DNA of 64,000 nt from DATAGF01 sp963835685 (lineage in GTDB: Bacteria; Actinomycetota; Thermoleophilia; Miltoncostaeales; Miltoncostaeaceae), in assembly GCA_963835685.1 (NCBI GenBank), contig CAWIGI010000014.1, forward strand, positions 248,001-312,000, written 5' to 3'. The position numbers and the translations under genes are program-made. The notes beneath the pieces are model-generated. The model did not search any database and had not been told where the DNA came from. It saw nothing but the letters and a program-made list of their open reading frames with translations. Shown here piece by piece: positions 53,580 through 61,655 of the stretch; within the stretch, counting starts at the first letter, position 1; each line of letters opens with the position of its first letter.

Positions 53580-54947
53580 TCAGCCCAGGGCGCTCCCCAC
53601 CGCGCCCTGCACCGGCTCGCCGAGGGTCGGGTGGATGTGGATCGCCGACAGCAGCGGGTCCGCGCTCCCGGCCTCCATCGCCACCGCCACCGGGTGGATG
53701 AGGTCGGCGGCGTGGTACGCGAGCACGTGGGCGCCGAGGATGCGGCGCGCGGACCGGTTGACCACCGCCTTGACGGTCCCGCGCTCCTGGCCCCACGCGC
53801 GGGCCTTGCCGCCCGAGAAGCCCGACGTCGCCACGCCGACGTCGTGGCCGGCCTCGCGCGCCTGCGCCTCGGTGAGCCCGATCGTGACGTACTCGGGATC
53901 GGTGAAGATCGCCGTCGGGCCGTCGTCGCGGCTGACGTCGTGGGGATCGGTGCCCAGCGCGTTGTCCACGGCCTCCCGCCCCAGGCGGCGCGCCGTCGGC
54001 GTGAAGGCGCCGAACGGCGGGCCGAGCACGTCGCCGGCTGCGAAGTGGCCGTCCTGCGAGGTGCGAAGGCGCGCGTCAACCGGGATGCCCTTCGGCCCGC
54101 CCTCCACCCCCGCCGCCTCGAGGCGGAGCGACTCGACCGCCGGCCCGCGGCCGGCGCCGAGCAGGATCGCGTCGCCGTCGAGCTCGTGGGTCCGCCCCTC
54201 GTGCCCGACGGTCAGGCGCGGCCCGCCGCCGGGGCGTGCCTGCGCCCGCTCGATCCGCGCGCCGGTCATGAGCTCGACGCCCTCGCCCGCGAGCAGCTCG
54301 GCCAGCGTGTCGCCGATCTCGGGCTCAGCGTCCGGCAGCAGGCGCTCGGTCACCTCCACCAGCGTCACCCGCGAGCCGAGCCGGCCCAGGGCCTGGCCGA
54401 GCTCGAGCCCGACCGGCCCCGCCCCGATGACGAGCAGGCGCTCGGGCAGCTCCCGCAGCCGCAGGACGTCGTCGCTGGTGAGGTAGCCGGCCTCCTCCAG
54501 GCCAGGGATCGGCAGCGCCCGCGGGGCGGCGCCCGCCGCGATCACCACCCGCGGGGCACGCAGGCGCTCGCCGTCGACGCTCACGACGCCCGGCTCCTCG
54601 AAGCGCGCCTCGCCCATCACGAGGCGCACGCCCGGCAGCGACTCCAGGTAGGAGCGCGCCCCGTTGGCCCCCTTGTCGACGATCGCCTGGACCCGCCCGA
54701 TCACCGCCCCGACGTCAACCTCGAACCCCTCGACCCGCACGCCGTATCCGGCCGCCGAGCGCACCTCGTGGGCGACCTCGGCGCTGCGGATGAGCGCCTT
54801 GCTCGGGATGCACCCGCGGATCGGGCAGGTCCCGCCGACCCGGTCGCGCTCGATCACCGCGACGCTCGCCTCGGCCTCGGACGCCCGCGCCGCCGCGTTC
54901 ATCCCGGCCATGCCGGCGCCGATCACGATCAGGTCGACGTCGGACAC
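53580..54947 (-). CDS. Dihydrolipoamide-dehydrogenase-like flavoprotein disulfide reductase
   Basis: A 455-residue pyridine nucleotide-disulfide oxidoreductase. FAD motif VIGAGMAGMNAAARASE, redox-active disulfide GGTCPIRGCIPSKAL (Cys-x4-Cys), NAD motif LLVIGAGPVGLELGQAL, and the C-terminal catalytic H-x-x-P motif SAIHIHPTLGEPVQGAV. The CPIRGC disulfide differs slightly from the usual CxNVGC. It may be a lipoamide dehydrogenase or mercuric-reductase-like enzyme; the electron partner is not known. GTG 54947. Two GTTGAC codon pairs (54714, 54075). Confidence 0.87.
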   Translation of the reverse strand: MSDVDLIVIGAGMAGMNAAARASEAEASVAVIERDRVGGTCPIRGCIPSKALIRSAEVAHEVRSAAGYGVRVEGFEVDVGAVIGRVQAIVDKGANGARSYLESLPGVRLVMGEARFEEPGVVSVDGERLRAPRVVIAAGAAPRALPIPGLEEAGYLTSDDVLRLRELPERLLVIGAGPVGLELGQALGRLGSRVTLVEVTERLLPDAEPEIGDTLAELLAGEGVELMTGARIERAQARPGGGPRLTVGHEGRTHELDGDAILLGAGRGPAVESLRLEAAGVEGGPKGIPVDARLRTSQDGHFAAGDVLGPPFGAFTPTARRLGREAVDNALGTDPHDVSRDDGPTAIFTDPEYVTIGLTEAQAREAGHDVGVATSGFSGGKARAWGQERGTVKAVVNRSARRILGAHVLAYHAADLIHPVAVAMEAGSADPLLSAIHIHPTLGEPVQGAVGSALG

Positions 54948-55044
54948 GGTCCTGAGCCTACCCGCGGCCCTCGCTCCCCGAACCCCCGGTCAGGCTGGGC
55001 CTGGACCGTCGGCCGCGCCCCTCGCTATCGTCCTCTCACCACGG

Positions 55045-55167
55045 AAAGGAGGTGGTCCTATTGCATAGCACCAGTGGAGGTGGCAGTAGCTAGGGGCGCG
55101 CCCCTACGCGCAAGCGGCAGCTAGGGGGAGCGCAAACCGCGCCCCTCGGCAATCCACTGCTGCCACC
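55045..55167 (+). ncRNA. Candidate structured RNA with extended Shine-Dalgarno
   Basis: AAAGGAGGTGGTCC (55045-55058) matches 13 of 14 bases of the complement of the 16S rRNA 3' tail. Behind it the sequence can fold into nested stems: GGTGGCAGTAG (55079-55089) with CTGCTGCCACC (55157-55167); AGGGGCGCG (55092-55100) with CGCGCCCCT (55138-55146); and inside, CCCCTA (55101-55106) with TAGGGG (55122-55127) capping a CGC-GCAA-GCG hairpin with a GNRA tetraloop. No known RNA family was matched by me. It stands 52 bases before tRNA-Glu on the same strand. Confidence 0.5.
55061..55093 (+). CDS. Ten-codon ORF behind an extended Shine-Dalgarno
   Basis: TTG 55061 lies 8 bases after GGAGG of the extended Shine-Dalgarno and opens ten codons (MHSTSGGGSS, first codon TTG) to TAG 55091. 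The stop is inside the perfect 16-base palindrome TAGGGGCGCGCCCCTA (55091-55106). The peptide is Ser/Gly-rich. It may be a leader peptide, a decoy that binds ribosomes, or chance. Confidence 0.4.
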   Translation: MHSTSGGGSS

Positions 55168-55218
55168 GGGGGCCTGGGGCGGTGCGCGAGCCACCCCGGG
55201 CCCCTTTGCTTGTCCCCC

Positions 55219-55291
55219 GCCCCCATCGTCTAGCGGCCCAGGACACCGCCCTTTCAAGGCGGCGGCACGGGTTCGAATCCCGTTGGGGGCA
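55219..55291 (+). tRNA. tRNA-Glu (UUC)
   Basis: A full cloverleaf: acceptor GCCCCCA with TGGGGGC, anticodon stem CCGCC/GGCGG around the loop CTTTCAA giving anticodon UUC (55253-55255), T-arm ACGGG-TTCGAAT-CCCGT, and discriminator A at 55291. CCA is not encoded. It follows the structured-RNA candidate and is followed by a strong hairpin. Confidence 0.93.
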
Positions 55292-55307
55292 CTCCCCTCA
55301 GCACCCA

Positions 55308-55335
55308 CGAAACCCCTGCTACCGCAGGGGTTTCG
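55308..55335 (+). terminator. Hairpin after tRNA-Glu
   Basis: CGAAACCCCTGC-tacc-GCAGGGGTTTCG, a perfect 12-bp stem with a 4-base loop starting 17 bases after the tRNA. Likely tRNA transcript terminator; there is no long T-run. Confidence 0.7.
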
Positions 55336-55432
55336 TCCGCTGTGGCATCAACGCCACGAAACGCCAAGAATCGCCGTCGGAGGCCATTTTGGTCCTAGTT
55401 TGGTCCTGGAATGGTCCTGGTGTCGCGCCCGT
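55319..55432 (-). pseudogene. Possible integrase C-terminal tail remnant
   Basis: On the minus strand one frame reads DQTRTKMASDGDSWRFVALM, then PQRTKPLR and stop. Sequences of the form DQTxTK are common at the ends of phage-type tyrosine integrases that sit beside tRNA genes. No catalytic part is present. It is fused, out of frame, to the truncated glucosidase. The call rests on this short tail and the tRNA location. Confidence 0.35.
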
Positions 55433-55685
55433 TCCAGAAGGCGAAGGCGAACCACAGGACCTGGTCCTCGTCGCACAGGCCGCCGAGGCCGTCCTCGTTC
55501 CACCGGTAGGCCCGCGAGCGGGCGTGATCGTGGGGGAAGAAGGCCCAGGCGTCGCCGTGCGGGCTGTAGTCCTCGCGCACGGTGCCCCAGGCGCGCTCGC
55601 TGAGGTACGGCCCCCAGCGGCGCCAGTCGGCGCCGCCGCCGTCGCGGCGCGTGAGCTCCTCGTTCGGCACACCACCCTCCTCCAA
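55395..55685 (-). pseudogene. MGH1-like glucosidase, N-terminal fragment
   Basis: 97 codons from the start (MEEGGVPNEELTRRD) to TGA at 55395. The segment DWRRWGPYLSERAWGTVRED, then FFPHDHARSRAYRWNEDGLG and LCDEDQVLWFAFAFWNGRD, is the conserved N-terminus of roughly 900-residue glucosidases (MGH1-type glycoside hydrolase proteins). The rest is gone; the frame stops eight residues later in unrelated sequence next to the tRNA. A deletion or integration scar. Confidence 0.7.
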
Positions 55686-55740
55686 CGCGATGGATGCTGG
55701 CGCGCCCCCGGGCGGACGCTACTGGACGCCTCGACTCCCC
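55666..55740. repeat. Short imperfect direct repeat, copy 1
   Basis: Contains GGCACACCACCCTCCTC, then GCTGGCGCGCCCCC and CGGACGCTACTG-x-ACGCC, all found again in the same order at 57014-57089. The copy overlaps the 5' end and promoter region of the glucosidase fragment. Confidence 0.6.
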
Positions 55741-55837
55741 GCCTGACCGGCATGAGCCTCCCGGCGGAACCTAGGATTGCCGGGAACGGGCGTCGGTCGG
55801 GCTGGCATCTCTTCACCACAATCCTCGTTCCGCCAAC

Positions 55838-56788
55838 GTGCTCGGTGACCTCTGGGACTGGGTCGTCAACGTCTTCGGGCGCATGGGCGACATCTCGATC
55901 CAATGGCTCCTTCTGGCGCTGGCTCTGAAGACGGCCGAGTCGGCGTTCCTCGCGGTCGGCTGGCGGAACATCCTGCGGGCGGCCTACCCGAGCGCGGGGC
56001 TGTCGTTCAAGACCGCATGGGGCGCGTCACAGGGCGGAACCGCGATCAACGCCGTCGCGCCGGCGCAGGCGGGGACGGTCGCGACGATCGGCATCTTCCG
56101 CTCGAGCATCCCCGGCTCGACGGTCGCGGGAGTGACGTCGGCCACCGTCGTCCAGGCCCTGTTCTTCACCGTCCTGAGCGTCCTCGCGCTGATCGCGGTG
56201 GCGATCTTCCGGCCGCGGACCGTGTCGACGGGCTCGCCCTCCGACGAGGCCGGCGGCTTGGTCGCCTCCCACCCGGTCCTCGTGGCGGTCGGCGTCCTGG
56301 TGGTCGTCGTCGTCCTCGTCCTGCTCTGGCCCCGCCTGAAGCCGCGGCTCCTCGACACCTGGCACAAGGCCAAGGCGGGCCTCGCGATCTTTCGCGACTG
56401 GCGCCGTTACGTGCTGGAGGTGGCGCTGCCCTCGGCGGCCTCCTACGGCTGCCGCACCGGCGTCAACGTCGTCTTCATGGCGGCCTTCGACATCCCCGTC
56501 ACCGCCTTCACCGTCTTCCTGGTCGCGTCGTCCCACATGCTCTCGGGGCTCTTCTCGATCACGCCGGGCGGGATCGGACAGACCCAGGCCCTCGACGCCG
56601 TCACGCTGCGCGGCCACGCCCGGAGCGAGGACATCGCGGCGTTCTCGATCACCCAGGACGCCGTCCTCACGATCTGGAACATCGTGCTCGGCATCGCGGT
56701 CATGCTCTGGGCGTTCGGCTACGGGCAGGTCAAGGAGCTGCTCTCGAGGAAGGACGAGAAAAAGGTCGAGGAGCAGCCCGGCGTCTGA
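55838..56788 (+). CDS. Lysylphosphatidylglycerol-synthase-TM/UPF0104 membrane protein
   Basis: A 316-residue protein with about seven to eight membrane helices of the UPF0104/AglD-like flippase group. WRNILRAAYPSAGLSFKTAW, then GGTAINAVAPAQAGTVATIG and SSHMLSGLFSITPGGIGQTQ are typical motifs (the last with the PGGIGQ). GTG 55838 lacks a ribosome site, so the true start may differ. It lies between the two direct repeats, in an otherwise scarred region, and ends 25 bases before the DHFR remnant. Confidence 0.8.
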   Translation: MLGDLWDWVVNVFGRMGDISIQWLLLALALKTAESAFLAVGWRNILRAAYPSAGLSFKTAWGASQGGTAINAVAPAQAGTVATIGIFRSSIPGSTVAGVTSATVVQALFFTVLSVLALIAVAIFRPRTVSTGSPSDEAGGLVASHPVLVAVGVLVVVVVLVLLWPRLKPRLLDTWHKAKAGLAIFRDWRRYVLEVALPSAASYGCRTGVNVVFMAAFDIPVTAFTVFLVASSHMLSGLFSITPGGIGQTQALDAVTLRGHARSEDIAAFSITQDAVLTIWNIVLGIAVMLWAFGYGQVKELLSRKDEKKVEEQPGV

Positions 56789-56812
56789 ATCAGCAGGCCC
56801 CGCGCGGCGCTC

Positions 56813-57031
56813 TCACACACCCCGGTAGCGAACGTCGACGACGCGGGAGCCGAACGTCCGCGTCCCGGCCAGCTCCAGGTCGATCCTCTCGTCCAGGGGC
56901 CGGGAAGTACGGCGTGCCCGCACCCAGCACGACCGGGCTGACGAAGAGCCGGTACTCGTCGATGAGCCCCAGCTTCATGCAGGTGGAGGCCAGGCCCGCG
57001 CCACCGACGGCCAGGCACACCACCCTCCTCG
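56813..57031 (-). pseudogene. Dihydrofolate-reductase-like C-terminal fragment
   Basis: Only the second half of a DHFR/RibD-C type protein is left: AVGGAGLASTCMKLGLIDEY and RLFVSPVVLGAGTPYFPA, then, after a one-base shift at about 56902, LDERIDLELAGTRTFGSRVV and the stop at 56813. The N-terminal half with the substrate region is replaced by the direct-repeat copy at 57014. Not functional. Confidence 0.7.
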
Positions 57032-57089
57032 ATGCCGTGGCTGGCGCGCCCCCCAATTGCGGACGCTACTGCACGCCCGGGGCTCCCGC
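57014..57089. repeat. Short imperfect direct repeat, copy 2
   Basis: Same order and strand as copy 1 (55666-55740): GGCACACCACCCTCCTC, GGCTGGCGCGCCCC, GCGGACGCTACTGCACGCCC. It marks the broken 5' end of the DHFR remnant. Confidence 0.6.
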
Positions 57090-57127
57090 ACCAACCCACG
57101 GGTGTGGGGCCGTGCGGCGCCGCGAGG

Positions 57128-57406
57128 CTACGAGGCGGTCTCCCCCACGTGCTCGACCTCGGTGATCTCGGGCGGGCCCTTGAGGCCGGCCGAGGCCATG
57201 ATCTCGCGGGTCCGCGGGTCCGCCAGGAACCGCTCGAAGCCCTCCTTGGTCCAGTCGAACAGGACCAGCACCTCGTCCTGGACCTCCTTGTTCCGGAGCA
57301 CCCTGGCCCCGGTGGAGCCGAACGTGCGCCGGTGCTCGGCGCCCGCGGTCGTGAACATCGACCAGAACTGGTCGAAGTCCCCGATCTTCACCCTCGCCAG
57401 AAGCAC
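57128..57406 (-). CDS. Small ABM-like dimeric alpha/beta barrel protein
   Basis: A 92-residue protein; GTG 57406 follows GAGGAGG. VLLARVKIGDFDQFWSMFTT at the start and EVLVLFDWTKEGFERFLADP in the middle show the ABM-like pattern of beta-alpha-beta with an aromatic face. Function unknown; alone on its strand. Confidence 0.65.
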   Translation of the reverse strand: MLLARVKIGDFDQFWSMFTTAGAEHRRTFGSTGARVLRNKEVQDEVLVLFDWTKEGFERFLADPRTREIMASAGLKGPPEITEVEHVGETAS

Positions 57407-57510
57407 GCCAGCCTCCTCTCGCGTATTCGGGATGGCTCCGCCCACCTTACGGCGACCCCCGGCCGGCGGACAGCGCGTAGGATCGCTGCGACCGACGAGG
57501 AGGCGGCCGC

Positions 57511-57753
57511 GTGGAGAGCGGACACCAGGAGCTGGGGGCCATCCCCCTCGAGGCCGTCGCCCGCGCGCGCGGCTGGTCGGATGGACAGACCTACAACGCC
57601 AAGCGGCTGATCGACGGCGGCATGGGGGAGCGCCTCGGCTACAAGGCCTTCGAGGAGACCAGCCTCGGCGGCGGCGAGGAGGAGCTCGCCGGGGAGGGGT
57701 GGGTCTACTACCTCTACGAGGACCGCGTCGCGGAGGTCGCGGACCTGATCTGA
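57511..57753 (+). CDS. Hypothetical small acidic protein
   Basis: An 80-residue protein from GTG 57511, eight bases after GAGGAGG. LEAVARARGWSDGQTYNAKR resembles a helical DNA- or partner-binding segment and the rest (GEGWVYYLYEDRVAEVADLI) is beta/alpha. I recognise no family. Confidence 0.6.
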   Translation: MESGHQELGAIPLEAVARARGWSDGQTYNAKRLIDGGMGERLGYKAFEETSLGGGEEELAGEGWVYYLYEDRVAEVADLI

Positions 57754-57769
57754 GCCCCGGCAGCGGGCG

Positions 57770-58631
57770 TCAGGGGCCGTCTGGGACGATGAGGTCGATC
57801 TCGCGGAGGCGGTCCGGGTCGGCGATGACCTCGACCGCGGTGATCCTGCCCCCACGGGTGGTGAAGTCGAGGACGGCCCGCGGCCGGCCGCCCGGCGCCC
57901 AGACCGCCGCCGCCCAGCCGTGCAGGAGCGCCGGCCTGGCGCCGCGGGCGTGTTGCAGGAAGGCGGCGACGCCCTCCGCCCCCCGGGCCTCCTTGGCCGC
58001 GCCCAGCCTGACGGCCTGCGCGTCGGCGCGGAGGACGACCTCGGGGTCGAGGAGGGCGAGCAGCGCGTCGAAGTCGCCGTGGCGGGCCGCGGCGAGGAAG
58101 GCGTCGACGAGGGTGGACTGGCGGAGCCGGTCGGCCTCGGCCGGTCGCGTCCTGGCGTTGCACGCGGCGCGGGCGCGGCTCGCCAGCTGGCGGGTCGCCG
58201 GCGTGCTGCGGCCGACGATCGGCGCGATCTCGTCGAAGGGGACGCGAAGATGTCGTGCAGGACGAAGGCGACGCGCTCGGCGGGCGTGAGGGTGTCGAGC
58301 ACGACCAGGAGCGCGAGCCCGACCGAGTCGGCCAGCAGCGCCTCGTGCTCGGGGTCGGACCGTCTCGCGGGCGGCTCGGGCAGGTCCGGCGGCGAGCGGA
58401 CTCGGGCCGCGACCTCCGGGCCTGGAGTATGTTCAGGCACACCCGGGAGACGACGGTGGTGAGCCAGCTCGCCGAGGTTGTCGATCGCGTCGGTGTCCGA
58501 GCGGCTGAGGCGGATCCAGGCCTCCTGGACGGCGTCGTCGGCGTCGCTCGGGGAGCCCAGGATCCGGTAGGCGATCGCCCGCAGGCGCGGCGGTGCTGCT
58601 CGAAGCGCTCGGCGAGCCGGTCGTAACTCAT
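57770..58631 (-). pseudogene. ECF sigma factor with SnoaL-like tail, several frameshifts
   Basis: An ECF sigma factor of the SigJ/ECF41 type. Region 2 is AIAYRILGSPSDADDAVQEAW, region 4 includes VAFVLHDIFA, and a SnoaL-like domain ends in EIDLIVPDGP at 57770. The frame shifts at least four times (near 58590, 58450, 58400, 58245), each by one base. All key blocks remain readable, so either sequence errors or early decay. ECF41 proteins use their tail to sense a ligand. Confidence 0.7.
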
Positions 58632-58722
58632 CGGTCACATTCCTCGCTCGCGGTCGGTCTCACACACACAAGACCGGCGGCGCGACCGCGCCGATCGGGA
58701 CCGAACACACAGGAGGACATCC

Positions 58723-59548
58723 ATGACATCACCCATCCTGGTCACCGGCGGCACGGGCACGCTCGGGCGCCTGCGTCGTCCCGCGGCTGCGCGACGCCGG
58801 CCGCGCCGTGCGGGTGCTCAGCCGGCAGCGGCGGCGAGTCCGGCGACGGCATCGAGCTCGTGACCGGCGACCTGGCGACGGGCGAGGGGATCGAGGCCGC
58901 GGTGGAGGGAGCCGAGACCATCGTCCACCTCGCGGGCCCAGCAAGGGCGACGAGGAGAAGGCCGCGAACCTGGTCGAGGCGGCCTCGCGGGCCGGGACGC
59001 GGCACCTGGTGTACATCTCGGTCGTCGGCGCCGACCGGATCGCCGTCGTCAGCGGCGTCGACCGCGCCATGTTCGGCTACTTCGCGTCGAAGCTCGCCGC
59101 CGAGCGCGTCGTGGCCGAGTCCGGCCTGCCCTGGACGACGCTGCGCGCGACCCAGTTCCACGACCTGATCCTGATGGCCGCGCAGCAGATGGCGAGGATG
59201 CCGGTGATGCCGGTCCCGGCCCGGGCCGTTCGCACGGCGTTAGAACCGCCGGGTGAGGTGGGCTCGACGTACCACATGGAGCGTGAGCTTCCGGGCGGGC
59301 GGGCCGAGAACGAGATCGAGATCATCGACCGCGAGCCGCAGCGGGAATTCGCGATGCGCACGACCTCGGGACCGACGCCCTTTGTCTACCGCTACCGCTT
59401 CTCTCCCGAGCGCGGCGGGACGCGCCTCGACCTGGAGGCGGCAGGCGAGTTGGAGGGCGTCGCGGCCCGGCTGGGCCCGCTCGCGGCGCGCGCGGTCAAG
59501 CGGGGAGTTGACGACAACCTCGCGAGGCTCAGGCGGATCCTCACCTGA
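58723..59548 (+). pseudogene. Chimera: NAD(P)-binding protein N part joined to SRPBCC C part
   Basis: ATG 58723 follows AGGAGG. SPILVTGGTGTLG is the NAD(P)-binding motif of an NmrA/SDR-like protein; frameshifts occur near 58765, 58830 and 58940. From about 58975 one frame gives HLVYISVVGADRIAVVSGVD and SGLPWTTLRATQFHD, then at about 59220 it changes to the C-terminal part of an SRPBCC/polyketide-cyclase domain (EVGSTYHMERELPGGRAENE ... GPLAARAVKRGVDDNLARL). Two unrelated half genes appear joined by a deletion in frame. Function lost or changed. Confidence 0.6.
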
Positions 59549-59697
59549 CGAGCCGGTCACCCGCCCATCATCTCGGCGGATCGGGCGAGCGAGATGCCTG
59601 CCGAGGAGGTCAGCCTGGCGCCCGCCAGCAGCTGTCCGGCGCCGCGTTGGTCACCGACGTCGGGGCCTCCTCCTGCGGCGCGCCTCCTGCGGGGCGA

Positions 59698-60393
59698 TCA
59701 CGCGGTCTTGCCGTACGCGTCGTGGTAGTTCCACCACTCGTACGGCGGGGTCTGCGGATAGCCCTCCGGCGAGTCCTCCCATGCCTCCTGGCGCCCGAGC
59801 GCGGTGATGTCCAGGTAGCTCCAGGTGCTTCCCATCGCCTCGTCGCCGCGGCTGTCGATGAAGTAGGTGCGGAAGATCCGCTCGCCGTCGCGGATGAAGG
59901 CGTTGGTGCCGTGCCACTCGTCGACGCCGAAGTCTTTGTCGAAGTCGTCCGTGATCGTGTACCACGGGATCGGCTCCCAGCCCATGCGCTCCTTCAGGCC
60001 CTGGATCTCGGCCTGGGGGGCGCGCGAAACGAACGCGAGCGTCGTGTCCCGCGCGTTCAGGTGGGCGGGGTGCGCGACCTGGTCGGCGACGAAGGAGCAG
60101 CCCACGCAGGCCCGCTCCGGGTACGCGCCGCCCCCCTCCGGGTAAGTGGTGACGTCCGGCGCGTAGAAGGCGCGGTAGACGATCAGCTGGCGGCGCCCCT
60201 CGAACAGGTCGAGCAGGCTCGCCGGGCCGTCCGGGCCCTCGAAGCGGTAGTCCTTCTCCACCGCCATCCACGGCATCCGGCGGCGCTGGGCGGCCAGCGC
60301 GTCGCGGGCGCGGGTCAGCTCCTTCTCCTTGACCAGCAGCTCCTGGCGGGCGGCCTCCCACTCCTGCGGTGACACGATCGGCGGAGTCTTCAT
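59698..60393 (-). CDS. DUF899 thioredoxin-like protein
   Basis: A 231-residue protein of the DUF899 family: a thioredoxin-like fold with IVSPQEWEAARQELLVKEKE, RRMPWMAVEKDYRFEGPDGP and ERACVGCSFVADQVAHPAHL (a CxxC) near the middle. ATG 60393 follows GAAGGAGGAC. Likely cytosolic redox-related; substrate unknown. Confidence 0.85.
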   Translation of the reverse strand: MKTPPIVSPQEWEAARQELLVKEKELTRARDALAAQRRRMPWMAVEKDYRFEGPDGPASLLDLFEGRRQLIVYRAFYAPDVTTYPEGGGAYPERACVGCSFVADQVAHPAHLNARDTTLAFVSRAPQAEIQGLKERMGWEPIPWYTITDDFDKDFGVDEWHGTNAFIRDGERIFRTYFIDSRGDEAMGSTWSYLDITALGRQEAWEDSPEGYPQTPPYEWWNYHDAYGKTA

Positions 60394-60942
60394 CGCGGCC
60401 TGTCCTCCTTCAGGTACTCGTCCAAGACGCCGAACAGGCGCCCCGGTCGTGGATGTTCGTCGAGGGGGTCAAAGACGTGCCCTCGCCACTTCTACTGGGT
60501 TTGGGCACCACTCGAGACGAGAAGTGAACGGCGAGGTGAGCGAGCCCTCGGGGTGCGCCCTGATCCGTTTGGCGCCGTCTCGCCGGGTGACCGCGAAAGC
60601 AGCGAGTCGCTGCCGCTGTCCATGGATGGGAACAGTGAGGTTGGACTGCTGCTGCTCTTCGCGCAAAGCAAGAGCGAAACCTTGGGCTTGGCCGCTTCTG
60701 CTGCTCGTCCCAAGCGGTCGTGAGTCCAGTCCTCGCAGGAGCGCCTGCTGTTCGTCCCTGAGCGAGCGTCTCTGGCCTCGGCACGGCGGATCATGGGCTA
60801 GCCGCACGACGTACGTCACTGGAATGACCGACGTACGAAAGTGTCGTCGCCGGACGCATGCACCTGGATCGGACGCCGGCCAAAGTCGCCGATGACCAAG
60901 CCGACCTCGTCCCGAGGCCGGCCAACGCTCAGGGGGTCATCC
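60394..60942. other. Gene-free stretch with a repeat-type operator
   Basis: The base composition falls here and the frames show no family resemblance. It holds the GACGTACG repeat (60808-60837) listed next; otherwise I see nothing. Confidence 0.4.
60808..60837. promoter_or_regulatory. GACGTACG repeat, operator candidate
   Basis: GACGTACG occurs at 60808-60815 and 60830-60837, 22 bases apart, i.e. two turns of the helix. Around them CGTACGTCA and TGACCGACGTACG also form an interrupted inverted repeat. It lies about 105 bases before the alpha/beta hydrolase start. Confidence 0.45.
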
Positions 60943-61655
60943 ATGACTGATGTGCAGAACATCGTGCTTGTGCACGGCGGGTTCGTCGATGGGTCCGGGT
61001 GGCAGGGCGTCTACGACCTGCTGACGGCGGACGGGTTCAACGTGAGCGTCGTGCAGAACCAGACGCTCTCGCTCGAAAGCGACGTCCGAACCACCCACAA
61101 CGTGCTCGACCTGCTGGACGGCCCGGCGATCCTGGTCGGCCATTCATACGGCGGGGCGGTGATTTCGGAAGCCGGGCGCCACGAGCGCGTCGCCGGCCTG
61201 GTCTACATCGCGGCGTTCGCGCCCGATGCCGGTGAGTCGGTCAACACGCTGATCGCCGACCCGCCGCCCGGTGCGCCGGTGCCGCCGATCCTGCCGCCCG
61301 TCGATGGGTTCTTGTACCTTGACCGCGACAAGTTCGCGGCCTCGTTCGCGGCGGATGTCCCGGCCGGCTGGCGGCGTTCATGGCCGACTCGCAGGTCCCG
61401 TGGGGCGTCGAGGCGCTCGGCGGCGCCGTCAGCGAGCCTGCCTGGCGCAGCAAGCCGAGCTGGTACCTCGTCGCCACCGACGACCGCATGATCCCGCCGC
61501 CGGCGCAGCGCGCCATGTCCGAGCGGGCCGGCTCAACGATCATCGAGGCACTCGGCAGCCACTCGATCTACGTCTCGCAGCCGCACGCGACTGCCGATCT
61601 GATCACGCAGGCCGCCCGGGAGGCGCGCGTCGAGACCGCGGAGGCAATCCGATGA
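60943..61655 (+). pseudogene. Alpha/beta hydrolase, one frameshift
   Basis: ATG 60943, after AGGGGG. The sequence IVLVHGGFVDGSGWQGVYDL, then AILVGHSYGGAVISEAGR (nucleophile serine) and later WRSKPSWYLVATDDRMIPPP (aspartate region) belong to a hydrolase common in actinobacteria near signalling genes. The frame shifts once near 61368, then goes on to TGA at 61653-61655. Its TGA overlaps the next ATG. Triad histidine in EALGSHSIYVSQ. Probably a real esterase/epoxide-type hydrolase with an error or a young pseudogene. Confidence 0.7.

Noticed and set aside
55045..55167. Known riboswitch or RNA family (cobalamin, SRP RNA, tmRNA)
   Set aside because: None of their conserved sequence boxes are present (no GGAAGGAAGCAG SRP loop, no B12 box, no tmRNA tag frame with tRNA-like ends).
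60410..60784. 124-codon minus-strand frame in the lower-GC gap
   Set aside because: Proline/arginine-rich, no start site and no family resemblance; overlapping frames are equally long.
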